From positions 1 through 40,534 of the forward strand of contig CAZWMS010000012.1 of NCBI GenBank assembly GCA_964635015.1: a stretch of DNA of 40,534 nt, written 5' to 3'. Within the stretch, counting starts at the first letter, position 1. Each line of letters begins with the position of its first letter. Below are positions 1-7,721 of this stretch, piece after piece. The translations under genes were made by a program, and so were the position numbers. The notes beneath the pieces were generated by a model, which had not been told where the DNA came from, made no database searches, and was given only the letters and a program-made list of their open reading frames with translations. Origin of the DNA: CAJWPI01 sp964635015. Lineage in GTDB: Bacteria; Pseudomonadota; Gammaproteobacteria; Magnimaribacterales; Magnimaribacteraceae.

Positions 1-98
1 TTCAGTTCTTCTCGAATCTTTTCTTCATACTCATAAACTTGCTCTGAGCAAGAGAAAAATAATAGGCTAAGAAATAAAGTTACTATAATCTTCTGCAT
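1..98 (-). CDS. Putative lipoprotein, N-terminal fragment (runs off the window)
   Basis: Read on the minus strand, an ATG at 98-96 opens a frame that stays open to the window edge, giving 32 full residues. The start is a short basic, hydrophobic signal segment ending in LFFSC at residues 13-17, a fair lipobox, so the product is probably an outer- or inner-membrane lipoprotein. The following residues are charged (EQVYEYEEKIREEL). The start lies only 7 nt after the stop of the upstream yqgE gene, so it is probably the last or a later member of the Nudix-yqgE transcription unit. Too little is visible to name a family. Confidence 0.55.
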   Translation of the reverse strand, partial: MQKIIVTLFLSLLFFSCSEQVYEYEEKIREEL

Positions 99-105
99 GA
101 TTTCA

Positions 106-675
106 CTAAGCGTTGCCAAAATCAGGACTTACCATTTGGAGATCAAAACCAAGTTCTTTAGAGAGCTTATTTATAACATCTTCAGAATCAGTTCTGAAAA
201 TTAAATCAAATTTTGCAGGTGCTACTATCCAGGCATTTTCTGAAAGTTCATCATCTAATTGTCCAGAGTTCCACCCTGAATAGCCTAAAGTTATTAAAAA
301 ATCCTTGGGTCCTTTTCCTTCTGAAATAGCTTCCAGTACATCTTTTGAGGTGCTTAAATTTATTTCTTTATTAACAACTATGGTTGAATCCCATTGTCTT
401 TCAGCTGAATGTAAAATAAAAACAGCTCCAGGATTTACTGGCCCTCCCATTAATAATTTCTTTTGATGAGTTTGAGGAGCAATATTAAGCTTTAAGCTTT
501 CAAAAAACTCTTTAATATCTATATTTATGGGGCGGTTAATGATTAACCCCATAGAACCCTCTGCATTGTGTTCACAAATATATATAAGACTGTTAGTAAA
601 ATAAGAGGTTTCCCTTTCACTAGGTGAGAAAAAAAGTAACTTGTTTTTATATGAGCTTATTTCTTGTTTAGTCAT
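106..675 (-). CDS. algH: YqgE/AlgH family protein (UPF0301)
   Basis: A 189-residue cytoplasmic protein of the YqgE/AlgH (DUF179) family, whose usual length is about 185-190 residues, so it looks complete. Family signatures visible are the early 'LLFFSPSERETSYFTNSLIYI' type segment, GSMGLIINRP near residues 41-50, GGPVNPGAVFILH near 77-89, and the later LGYSGWNSGQLDDELSENAW block. AlgH was named for an effect on alginate in Pseudomonas; its biochemical role remains unsettled. It sits 8 nt downstream of the Nudix gene and 7 nt upstream of a lipoprotein start, all on the minus strand, which suggests one operon. The ATG at 675 is preceded by a purine-rich AGAAGAAA stretch. Confidence 0.93.
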   Translation of the reverse strand: MTKQEISSYKNKLLFFSPSERETSYFTNSLIYICEHNAEGSMGLIINRPINIDIKEFFESLKLNIAPQTHQKKLLMGGPVNPGAVFILHSAERQWDSTIVVNKEINLSTSKDVLEAISEGKGPKDFLITLGYSGWNSGQLDDELSENAWIVAPAKFDLIFRTDSEDVINKLSKELGFDLQMVSPDFGNA

Positions 676-683
676 TTTTTCTT

Positions 684-1244
684 CTATATTTTTGAATTTG
701 TCTTTAGATAGTTATTTAAGAAATAAAATGCTGATATTACTAGTGCATGATCTATTTTTTGATTTTTTATAAGACTAGGTATTTTTTTTAGATTTACTTT
801 TAATAGTTCTATATCTTCCATGGTATCTAATTTTTGCTCAGTAGTTTTTTCAACATCAATTGCTAAAAAAGAATAAGTGTAATTGTTCATCAAAGCAGGA
901 TTAGGAGTAACTCTCCCTATTTGGACTACATTTGATGAAGTGTATCCTGTTTCTTCAAGCAGTTCCCTTATAGCAGCTTCTTTTGGATTTTCATCCTTGT
1001 TTATCATACCACCAGGTATTTCGACAGTTATTTCTTGCTTTCCAAATCTATACTGTTTTATCAAAATAACTTCTTTATCCTTAGTGATAGGTATTATATT
1101 AATCCAAGTAGGTGCGTTCATTATCCAGACAGGATGCAGGTTGTTTGTTTTAGGAGATTTGACCGTATCTTCCCTTAGACCAAACAAAGAATTTCCAAAA
1201 ATCTGTTTTGATTTCAATGTCTTCCACTTTTTTATCATCTTCAT
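684..1244 (-). CDS. Nudix hydrolase, ADP-ribose pyrophosphatase-like
   Basis: The Nudix box is intact: GGMINKDE, seven residues, then REL-LEETGY, matching GX5EX7REUXEEXGU, so it should hydrolyse a nucleoside diphosphate linked to another moiety using Mg. The preceding region (PITKDKEVILIKQYRFG, then VEIPGG) is typical of the ADP-ribose or ADP-sugar pyrophosphatase branch (NudF/NudE-like). The open frame extends upstream to a TTG at 1298, but the ATG at 1244, or the second ATG at 1238 with AGGG about 8 nt before it, gives a length of 185-187 residues, closer to the family norm. First gene of a minus-strand group with yqgE. The exact substrate is not decided by the sequence. Confidence 0.9.
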   Translation of the reverse strand: MKMIKKWKTLKSKQIFGNSLFGLREDTVKSPKTNNLHPVWIMNAPTWINIIPITKDKEVILIKQYRFGKQEITVEIPGGMINKDENPKEAAIRELLEETGYTSSNVVQIGRVTPNPALMNNYTYSFLAIDVEKTTEQKLDTMEDIELLKVNLKKIPSLIKNQKIDHALVISAFYFLNNYLKTNSKI

Positions 1245-1420
1245 TTCCCTTTTCTTTATATTGACTATTCTATTCGATATTAAATCCTCATAGATCAATA
1301 TTTTAAAAAGTTAACTAAATTACTTGTTTCCTTCTAGTTTGCATTAGTTGAGTGGTTGCTCTAGCAATTTTGGTATTAGCCATAGATAATATTATTATTT
1401 ACTTAAATTTAGGAACTTAA

Positions 1421-2176
1421 ATGTCAAAACATTCAGCTTTAGATACATTCGGAAGGTCAGGCAATCCTGCTTTTGGGGATATGTTTGAAGGAGACGCACA
1501 ATTTACCGATTTACCTACTGATCAGAAAATGACCCTTACTGGAACAGTGAATAAAACAGGAATTCTGTTAGGACTGTGTTTCTTAACAGCTACAATTAGC
1601 TGGAATCTTTATTCTCCAGTTTTAATGGTTGTTGGTGTTTTAGGGGGTCTGATTGCAGCTATAGTAACTATTTTTAAACCTACTATTGCACCCACTAGCT
1701 CTTCCTTTTATGCACTTTTCCAAGGTTTGGCCTTGGGAGGAATTTCGTTTATGTTTGAAAATCAATATCCTGGTATAGCAGTTCAAGCAATCGGATTAAC
1801 TTTTGGAACACTAGCTTCTTTATTGGTATGTTATAAAACAGGTTTGATAAAACCTACCGAGAATTTTAGGTTGATGATTGTGGGAGCTACAGGCGGCATA
1901 TTTCTTTTATATATGGTTAGTTTTATGATGCAGATTTTTGGAGGATCGAGCTTAGGTTTTATTCATTCTAATGGCTTTTTTGGGATAGGCTTTAGTTTAT
2001 TTGTTGTAGGAATAGCTGCATTAAATTTAGTTTTAGACTTTGATTTCATAGAGCAAGGTTCTGAAAAGGGCTTACCCCAACACATGGAATGGTATGGGGC
2101 CTTTAGCCTAATGGTTACTCTAGTTTGGCTATACTTAGAGATACTTCGCTTGTTAGCTAAATTAAGATCTAACTAG
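1421..2176 (+). CDS. Bax inhibitor-1/YccA-like membrane protein (BaxI_1 type)
   Basis: A 251-residue protein with a soluble N-terminus of about 40 residues followed by seven hydrophobic segments. The C-terminal block DFDFIEQGSEKGLPQHMEWYGAF followed by a final helix (TLVWLYLEILRLLAKL) is characteristic of the bacterial YccA-related subgroup of the Bax inhibitor-1 superfamily, where the acidic DFDFIE segment lies near the proposed pH-sensing or channel region. The start ATG is preceded by AGGAA at 4-8 nt distance. The last base of its TAG stop is the first base of the GTG start of the next small gene, so the two are probably translationally coupled. The physiological role in bacteria is not settled. 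Confidence 0.85.
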   Translation: MSKHSALDTFGRSGNPAFGDMFEGDAQFTDLPTDQKMTLTGTVNKTGILLGLCFLTATISWNLYSPVLMVVGVLGGLIAAIVTIFKPTIAPTSSSFYALFQGLALGGISFMFENQYPGIAVQAIGLTFGTLASLLVCYKTGLIKPTENFRLMIVGATGGIFLLYMVSFMMQIFGGSSLGFIHSNGFFGIGFSLFVVGIAALNLVLDFDFIEQGSEKGLPQHMEWYGAFSLMVTLVWLYLEILRLLAKLRSN

Positions 2177-2382
2177 TGGATTTAAATACTATTTTTTTTG
2201 GTGCTGTCGCAATATTCTCTTTAGTTCTTTTTCTCTATTTAGGAAAATTTAAGGCCTCAAAGTCTCAAATTGTAAGAGAAAATAAGATAAATTGGTCAAA
2301 CAGGTTTAACTATAAAGGGTGTTTAATAGTTGCTTTAGGATTATTTTTGCTTTTCTTTATATCATCAAGCTTTCTTTTATAA
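2176..2382 (+). CDS. Small two-helix membrane protein, unknown
   Basis: A 68-codon frame that begins with GTG overlapping the TAG of the Bax-inhibitor-like gene by one base. It has two clear hydrophobic segments, about residues 5-24 and 48-66, separated by a basic, polar loop (KFKASKSQIVRENKINWSNRF). It ends one base before the convergent P450 gene's stop, which is consistent with the packed arrangement here. I do not recognise a family. It could be a short inner-membrane partner of the upstream protein, or a chance frame; the tight coupling and hydrophobic pattern favour a real gene. Confidence 0.55.
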   Translation: MDLNTIFFGAVAIFSLVLFLYLGKFKASKSQIVRENKINWSNRFNYKGCLIVALGLFLLFFISSSFLL

Positions 2383-3741
2383 TCAGAGTTTCTCAAATTT
2401 TACCTTAAGACCATCTTTTGGCATTGGCATTGGAAAAGATTGGAAAGTAGGGTTGTAGCTAGAGTCTATTATTATTTTATACTTCCTCAGAACCTGAGAA
2501 AGGAACATTCTTGCATTCATTAAAGCAAAATGCATTCCTATACATTTGTGAGCTCCTCCTCCAAAAGGAGTATAAAGATAGGGATGTTGTTTATCTTCTG
2601 ACCTTATTTCATTAAATCTTTCAGGATCAAATTTTAAAGGATCATCCCACCATTCCTCCATTCTATGCACAAAACATATCCCAAGAGTAAGGTGAGTGTC
2701 AGCAGGAATTTTTTGACCACAAATTTCAACTTCTCTGATGCTTCTCCTAGTTAACATCATGACAGATGGGTGAAGTCTAAGAGTTTCTTTAAAAGCTAGT
2801 TCCATATCTTTCAGTTTTTCTAAATCTTCATTTTGCAAAGTACCACTAGAAACAGAAAGAACCTCTTCACGTAGCCTCTCTTGCCAGAGAGGATTCTTTC
2901 CCAGTAAATAAATCATATTTGTAAGCGTACTTGTAGTAGTGTCATGAGCCGCAAAGAGAAGAAAGGACATATGTCCAGATATATCATTTTCAGGCAAATA
3001 ATCCCCTTCAGGAGTTTTAGCCTTAGTCACCTGAGAAAAGAAGTCATTACGATCCTCCTCTCTTCTTCTGTCTATTCTTCTTTCGAAGAAATCTCTTAGT
3101 GAATTTTTGGATCTCAAGGCTTTCCAGTACTTAAAAAAAGGTACTGGGTAAGGGAGAGGAGTTATTAGACCATCACTTATTGCAATAAAATTTTTTGTTA
3201 GCTTTTCTGCATCTTTCCCAAAAGTGTTAAGACCTACGAAAACGTGAGAAGCTACATCTAAAAGTGTCTTCTTGATTCTAGGAAAGAAAGTAAACTCAAT
3301 TCCTACTGGCATATTCTCTAGATGATTGTCTTGAATAGGTTGAATCATCTCTATATAGCTTTTTAGAGATTCCGTTTTAAACGCTTGCTGAGTAGCTCTT
3401 CTTAATCTTTTATGATCATCTGAATCTTTTAATAATAACCCCTCCTCATAGAAATTTCCCAAATTAGCTTTATAACCCATAGCTGTACTAAAATTCTGCT
3501 CTCTATCAAATAAGAGAGGTTCGTTGTAATCAGGCCCAAGAAGAAGCAAAGTTCTTTGACCTTTAACAATTGCCATACGGGAAATTGGACCATACTTTTT
3601 AAAATGTTCTTCCATTAATGAATATGGGTCTTTAACTAGGGAAATTGTTTTCCCTAAAAAAGGATAGCCATAATCCCCACTAAATTTTTCTAGATTACGG
3701 TTGTCCCTCCTTTCTTTATATGATTTATCATTGTTACTCAT
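2383..3741 (-). CDS. Cytochrome P450
   Basis: A 452-residue soluble P450, normal for bacterial members and lacking a membrane anchor. All diagnostic elements are present: the I-helix oxygen-binding motif AAHDTTTS, the K-helix ExxR (ETLRLHPS), the PERF segment (FDPERFNE), and the heme-ligand loop FGGGAHKCIG with Cys400. It should bind heme and insert one oxygen atom into a hydrophobic substrate, needing an external ferredoxin and reductase that are not in this window. The AAHDTTT I-helix resembles the CYP51/CYP26/CYP120 side of the superfamily. Its ATG overlaps the stop of the upstream alcohol dehydrogenase (ATGA), implying co-translation and possibly consecutive steps on one substrate. Confidence 0.96.
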   Translation of the reverse strand: MSNNDKSYKERRDNRNLEKFSGDYGYPFLGKTISLVKDPYSLMEEHFKKYGPISRMAIVKGQRTLLLLGPDYNEPLLFDREQNFSTAMGYKANLGNFYEEGLLLKDSDDHKRLRRATQQAFKTESLKSYIEMIQPIQDNHLENMPVGIEFTFFPRIKKTLLDVASHVFVGLNTFGKDAEKLTKNFIAISDGLITPLPYPVPFFKYWKALRSKNSLRDFFERRIDRRREEDRNDFFSQVTKAKTPEGDYLPENDISGHMSFLLFAAHDTTTSTLTNMIYLLGKNPLWQERLREEVLSVSSGTLQNEDLEKLKDMELAFKETLRLHPSVMMLTRRSIREVEICGQKIPADTHLTLGICFVHRMEEWWDDPLKFDPERFNEIRSEDKQHPYLYTPFGGGAHKCIGMHFALMNARMFLSQVLRKYKIIIDSSYNPTFQSFPMPMPKDGLKVKFEKL

Positions 3742-4877
3742 TTTCCTATTGCCTCCTTAAAGAGTTTCTCATAATCTTCTAAAGTGGGTGTTCTAGGGTT
3801 GGTAAAAGTACATAAATCCTCTAGAGAGTGTTGAGAAAGCTCAGGTATCATCTTCTCAGTTATTCCCATGGCATTTAAATTTTTAGGCAGTCCTATTTCC
3901 GAGTTCAGAATTTCAATTGCTTCGGCCAGTTCAGAAGAATCGGAAAGACCCATAGCCAGTTTTATTCGATCATACTTGTCTTCAACATAGCCTTGATTAA
4001 ATCTAAGGATTGTGGGGAGAATTACACCATTCAGGGTTCCATGGTGAAGCCTCAAATTTAGGCGTGCTCCACAGGCATGACTCATCGAGTGTACAGCTCC
4101 TAATCCTTTAGTAAAAGCCATTGCTCCTTCTGTAGCAGCCATCATCATATTCCATCTAGCCTCCTTATTAGAGCCATCTTTTATAGCTATTAATAAGTTC
4201 TTATTCTTAAAAATCCTTTCTATACCATCAAGTCCCACTGCCTCAGCTGGAGGGTCTATGATTGGAGATAAAATAGCCTCAATACAATGAGTTAAAGCAT
4301 CCATGCCAGCACCTGCTGTTAGGGATGTAGGAAGACCTAAAGTTAAATTTGGATCACAGATAGCTGCTTTTGGAACTAAATAAGGACTTACCAAAATTAA
4401 CTTTCTTCCGTCATCCATTATTATTACCGACCCGCTGGAAACTTCACTGCCAGTTCCTGAAGTTGTTGGAATGGCTATAAGTTTTGAAGTTTCTCCTATT
4501 TTATCTATACCTCCTTCATTAAAAGAATAATTAATTAAACTACCTTTATGACTAGCCATAATAGCCACTGCTTTGCCAAGGTCTATGCTAGAACCCCCTC
4601 CGAAACCAATTATTCCGTCGCAACCTTCTTTTTTATAAATTTCAAGAGCTTCCATAACAGCTTTTTCTGTAGGGTTAGAAGGAGTTTTATCAAATATATT
4701 AATGGTTACATCGTTGGAAATTAGGTTTCTCAGATCATCAAGCATTCCTAATTCAACGATACCTTGATCAGTACAAATTAATGGTTTATTTATGTTTAAT
4801 GATCTTAGAGTTTCTGATATTTGAGTTATAGCGCCGTGTTCAAAAAATGGTTTATTTATAAAATTTAATTGAGTCAT
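3738..4877 (-). CDS. Iron-containing alcohol dehydrogenase
   Basis: A 379-residue member of the Fe-dependent (type III) alcohol dehydrogenase family. The dinucleotide-binding GGGSSID lies at residues 93-99 and the TSGTGSEV signature at 139-146. Metal ligands expected for the family are visible as Asp193, His197 (GMDALTHCIEA), His263 (AVHSMSH) and His279 (LHHG). It should interconvert an alcohol and an aldehyde or ketone with NAD(P)H; the substrate is not visible. It is the first gene of a two-gene minus-strand operon with the P450, to which it is coupled by an ATGA overlap, and it diverges from recX across a 120-bp gap that must contain promoters in both directions. Confidence 0.94.
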   Translation of the reverse strand: MTQLNFINKPFFEHGAITQISETLRSLNINKPLICTDQGIVELGMLDDLRNLISNDVTINIFDKTPSNPTEKAVMEALEIYKKEGCDGIIGFGGGSSIDLGKAVAIMASHKGSLINYSFNEGGIDKIGETSKLIAIPTTSGTGSEVSSGSVIIMDDGRKLILVSPYLVPKAAICDPNLTLGLPTSLTAGAGMDALTHCIEAILSPIIDPPAEAVGLDGIERIFKNKNLLIAIKDGSNKEARWNMMMAATEGAMAFTKGLGAVHSMSHACGARLNLRLHHGTLNGVILPTILRFNQGYVEDKYDRIKLAMGLSDSSELAEAIEILNSEIGLPKNLNAMGITEKMIPELSQHSLEDLCTFTNPRTPTLEDYEKLFKEAIGK

Positions 4878-4997
4878 TACTTTAAATCTACATCTTTAGT
4901 AATATCAAAATTCACTACTTTCCTTGTTTAATAACTAATTCTTTAGAATTCGTTTCTTCCATAACTTATTACAAAGATTATACTCCTCTTTAAGAAA

Positions 4998-5459
4998 ATG
5001 AAATTGGATAATCCCAGAGATATAAGAAAAAAAATAATGGATTTTCTATCGAGAAGAGAACACTCCAAGAAAGAGATTTATAAAAAGATGTTAGATAAGG
5101 TCAATTCTTTAGAGATCTTGGATGAAGAAATAAAAAAGTTAGAACAAGATGGCATTCTTGATGATGAAAGGTTTGCCGAACAATATCTATATAGTTTGGT
5201 AAAAAGAGGTCTTGGCCCCCTTAGAATAAACAAATACTTACAAGAAAAAGGAGTAGATTCTCATCTTATAAACACTCTTTTGAAGGATTTAGACTGGCAA
5301 GATCTAGTAAAAGAAGTCCTTCTTAAGAAATCAAAATACCAAATTCCACCTAAGGAAGAGGATGTAATTAAATTGAAAAGGTTTCTAAATTACAGAGGAT
5401 TTGAATATTACGATATAGAAAGAGCATTTAATAACTTAAAAATAGATGAGAACCTTTGA
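4998..5459 (+). CDS. recX: Regulatory protein RecX
   Basis: A 153-residue RecX-type protein, close to the usual 150-165, made of three-helix repeats. Family features are RDIRKKIMDFLSRREHSKKEI near the N-terminus, then the LDEEIKKLEQDGILDDERFAEQYL repeat and the RGLGPLRINKYLQEKGVD segment. RecX binds RecA filaments and inhibits recombination and co-protease activity. It is usually next to recA; here it is upstream of dnaX and recR with no recA in view, so it has probably moved while staying among recombination and replication genes. A 47-nt gap separates it from dnaX, so they may share a transcript. Confidence 0.88.
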   Translation: MKLDNPRDIRKKIMDFLSRREHSKKEIYKKMLDKVNSLEILDEEIKKLEQDGILDDERFAEQYLYSLVKRGLGPLRINKYLQEKGVDSHLINTLLKDLDWQDLVKEVLLKKSKYQIPPKEEDVIKLKRFLNYRGFEYYDIERAFNNLKIDENL

Positions 5460-5506
5460 TAGACTAGGTTATATAAACTTATAAATTAGAAGAAAATTAA
5501 ATTTTC

Positions 5507-7099
5507 ATGAGTTACCAGGTATTAGCAAGAAAATGGAGACCTAAAAGATTTGACGAAGTAGTTGGTCAGGGACATGTAGTTAAAGCATTAGAAAACTCCC
5601 TTAAAGAAAATAAAATTCATCAAGCCTACCTCTTTAGTGGAACCAGAGGTGTGGGTAAAACCACAATAGCGCGCATATTAACTAAGTGCCTTAACTGCGA
5701 ACAAGGCTTAGGTTCTGAACCTTGTGACACTTGCACTTCTTGCAATTCTATTACACAGGGAAATTTTATGGATTTTCATGAGGTAGATGCTGCTTCTAGA
5801 AGAGGTGTTGAGGAGACCCAGCAGCTTTTAGAAACTGTTGCTCATATGCCCGGCTCTTCAAGATATAAGGTTTATCTTATAGATGAGGTACACATGTTAT
5901 CAAAACATAGTTTTAATGCATTGCTTAAAACTTTAGAAGAACCTCCACCTCATGTAGTTTTTATTCTTGCAACAACTGAACCAGAAAGCGTGCCAGCTAC
6001 TGTCCTCTCTAGGTGCTTGCATTTTCACTTAAGAAATTTAACTCCATCTGAGCTTTCAGACCATCTAACTAAGATTTTAAAAGAAGAAGGGGTTAAATTT
6101 GACACTAAAAGTATTTCTCAATTATCAAGAGCAGGAAAGGGAAGCTTAAGAGACTGTTTAACAATCACAGATCAAGCTATAGCTTATTCTAGTGGCAATT
6201 TAAATGATAAGAGTACATCAGAAATGTTAGGTACTTTGCCTTATGAGAATGTCAACAGGTTGTTAGAAAGTATTTTTCTAGGAGATGTCTCAGGGTTGTT
6301 AAGTGAGTTATCAGAAATTTCTCAATTAGGAGTTAACTACTATAGATTAATGGACTTATTGTTAGAAACTTTACAAAAAATTGCTATTATTCAGATCTCT
6401 CCTGAAGATTTGAATGATTCTAATTATCAGCAAGAGGACTTAATTCCTTTATCCAATAAGATAAGCTCTGATGAAGTCCAAATACTTTACCAGATAGGAT
6501 TAATGGCTAAGAGAGATATTGATCTGGCTCCTGATATAGGAAGTGGGTTTGAAATGGCTTTGCTCAGGATGCTTGCTTTTACTCCGGAAGAAAAGATAAA
6601 CGAAGAAACTAAAAAAAAACCTAAAGTAGAAAAAAAGACCATAAAAGATAACAATGCAGATGATAAAGAAGATTCGAATGTTGATGAAATTATTCTAGAT
6701 AAATTAATTGATAAAGAAAAGTGGAATCATATATTTCAATCTTTAGATCTAGATTTGGGTACAAAGCAACTTGTTTCCCATTGTTCGTTTTCAAGAGTAA
6801 ATAATGAAGAGTCAATAATATTTTTTTCTATGCCAGAAGAAAAATTAGAATTTTTCAATGGTAATCACAGAAAGAAATTCCAAGAGAGTATAAATAAAAT
6901 ATTAAATACTGAAGTGGATATTTTTTATGAGGCTTCAAAAAATGATCACTTATCACCAAATAAGATTAAGAAATTAGACGAAAGTAAAGAACTAATTGAA
7001 GCTGAAAAATCTTTGAAAGAAGATGAGGGTTTTAAAGAAATAATGGAAGTTTTGGATGGTAAAGTTATTAAATCTTCAATAGTCAAGAGAAATAATTAA
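5507..7099 (+). CDS. dnaX: DNA polymerase III subunits tau/gamma (DnaX)
   Basis: A 530-residue clamp-loader ATPase. It shows Walker A GTRGVGKT at 45-52, the zinc cluster cysteines 64, 73, 76 and 79 (same numbering as E. coli), Walker B LIDEVHML, sensor 1 TTEPESVPATVLSRC with the SRC arginine finger, and domain III ending near MALLRMLAF (about residues 350-360). The C-terminal tau-specific part is shorter than in E. coli (643 residues). At codons 369-371 there is an A9 run, and at codons 375-377 a phase-correct A AAA AAG heptamer, both just after domain III, with stops close by in the other frames. A shorter gamma product of about 372-381 residues is therefore plausible (see the separate entry). 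Confidence 0.97.
   Translation: MSYQVLARKWRPKRFDEVVGQGHVVKALENSLKENKIHQAYLFSGTRGVGKTTIARILTKCLNCEQGLGSEPCDTCTSCNSITQGNFMDFHEVDAASRRGVEETQQLLETVAHMPGSSRYKVYLIDEVHMLSKHSFNALLKTLEEPPPHVVFILATTEPESVPATVLSRCLHFHLRNLTPSELSDHLTKILKEEGVKFDTKSISQLSRAGKGSLRDCLTITDQAIAYSSGNLNDKSTSEMLGTLPYENVNRLLESIFLGDVSGLLSELSEISQLGVNYYRLMDLLLETLQKIAIIQISPEDLNDSNYQQEDLIPLSNKISSDEVQILYQIGLMAKRDIDLAPDIGSGFEMALLRMLAFTPEEKINEETKKKPKVEKKTIKDNNADDKEDSNVDEIILDKLIDKEKWNHIFQSLDLDLGTKQLVSHCSFSRVNNEESIIFFSMPEEKLEFFNGNHRKKFQESINKILNTEVDIFYEASKNDHLSPNKIKKLDESKELIEAEKSLKEDEGFKEIMEVLDGKVIKSSIVKRNN
6611..6651 (+). promoter_or_regulatory. Putative dnaX frameshift or slippage site producing gamma
   Basis: Seen directly: A9 at 6611-6619 reading AAA AAA AAA in the dnaX frame, then A7G at 6630-6637 read as A AAA AAG in phase, the same heptamer and phase used for programmed -1 frameshifting in E. 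coli dnaX. After the heptamer the -1 frame runs four codons (D H K R) to TAA at 6649-6651. After the A9 run the -1 frame meets TAA at 6622-6624 and the +1 frame meets TAG at 6627-6629, so any slip terminates at once, as in the A9 transcriptional slippage known for Thermus dnaX. I could not find a strong downstream stem-loop or an upstream Shine-Dalgarno-like stimulator. AT-rich DNA makes A runs common, so this remains inferred. Confidence 0.5.
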
Positions 7100-7707
7100 T
7101 GAGCAAAATAAGTCCACTTCTTGATCAGCTTATTGAAACTATGCAATGTCTTCCGGGGGTAGGCCCCAAGTCTGCCCAAAGAATGGTTTTATATTTGTTG
7201 CAAAGAGATCGTAGCTCCGGAAAGGTTCTTGCTAAATCTTTAGAAGAAGCACTTGAGAACATAGAGAAATGTAAGAGATGCCAAGTCTTTTGTGAAAATG
7301 AATTATGTTCTATTTGCTCTAACAACAAAAGAGATTCAAAAATAATTTGCGTTGTTGAGTCTGTTTCAGATGTATTTTCAATAGAAAAAAGTAACAATTT
7401 CAGTGGGAAGTATTTCATCTTACACGGTCATCTATCCCCAATAGATGATGTTGGACCAGAGGAACTAGGAATGTCCAAACTTTTTAAGATAGTTGGATCG
7501 GGGGATATATCTGAAATGATATTAGCTACCAATTCTACTTTAGAAGGAGAAGCTACTTCTAATTATATCTATGAATCCTTGAAAGATATAAACTCCTTGA
7601 AGATAACAAAATTAGCCCAAGGAGTACCTTTGGGAGGGGAGTTGGAGTATGTTGATGAGGGAACTATTATGCATGCTTTTAGGGGTAGGGTTAGTTTTAA
7701 AGAATAA
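7099..7707 (+). CDS. recR: Recombination mediator RecR
   Basis: A 202-residue RecR of standard length. It has the N-terminal helix-hairpin-helix LPGVGPKSAQRM at 18-29, the zinc finger with Cys58, Cys61, Cys70 and Cys73, and a Toprim domain starting at IICVVES with the GHLSPIDDVGPEELG loop. With RecF and RecO it loads RecA on SSB-coated gaps. The ATG overlaps the dnaX TAA (TAATG), so translation is coupled. In most gammaproteobacteria ybaB lies between dnaX and recR; here it is absent, which is a small difference from the usual order. Confidence 0.96.
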   Translation: MSKISPLLDQLIETMQCLPGVGPKSAQRMVLYLLQRDRSSGKVLAKSLEEALENIEKCKRCQVFCENELCSICSNNKRDSKIICVVESVSDVFSIEKSNNFSGKYFILHGHLSPIDDVGPEELGMSKLFKIVGSGDISEMILATNSTLEGEATSNYIYESLKDINSLKITKLAQGVPLGGELEYVDEGTIMHAFRGRVSFKE

Positions 7708-7721
7708 ATTTACTTTTTTAT

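Noticed and set aside
883..1293. 136-codon plus-strand frame with hydrophobic residues
   Set aside because: It lies fully opposite the Nudix gene, whose box is intact, so it is a shadow frame.
1315..1383. 22-codon minus-strand frame (MANTKIARATTQ...) between the Bax-inhibitor-like gene and the Nudix gene
   Set aside because: It reads like plausible protein and lies upstream of the Nudix gene, but it is very short, has no clear ribosome site and I recognise no family; it could be a leader peptide or chance.
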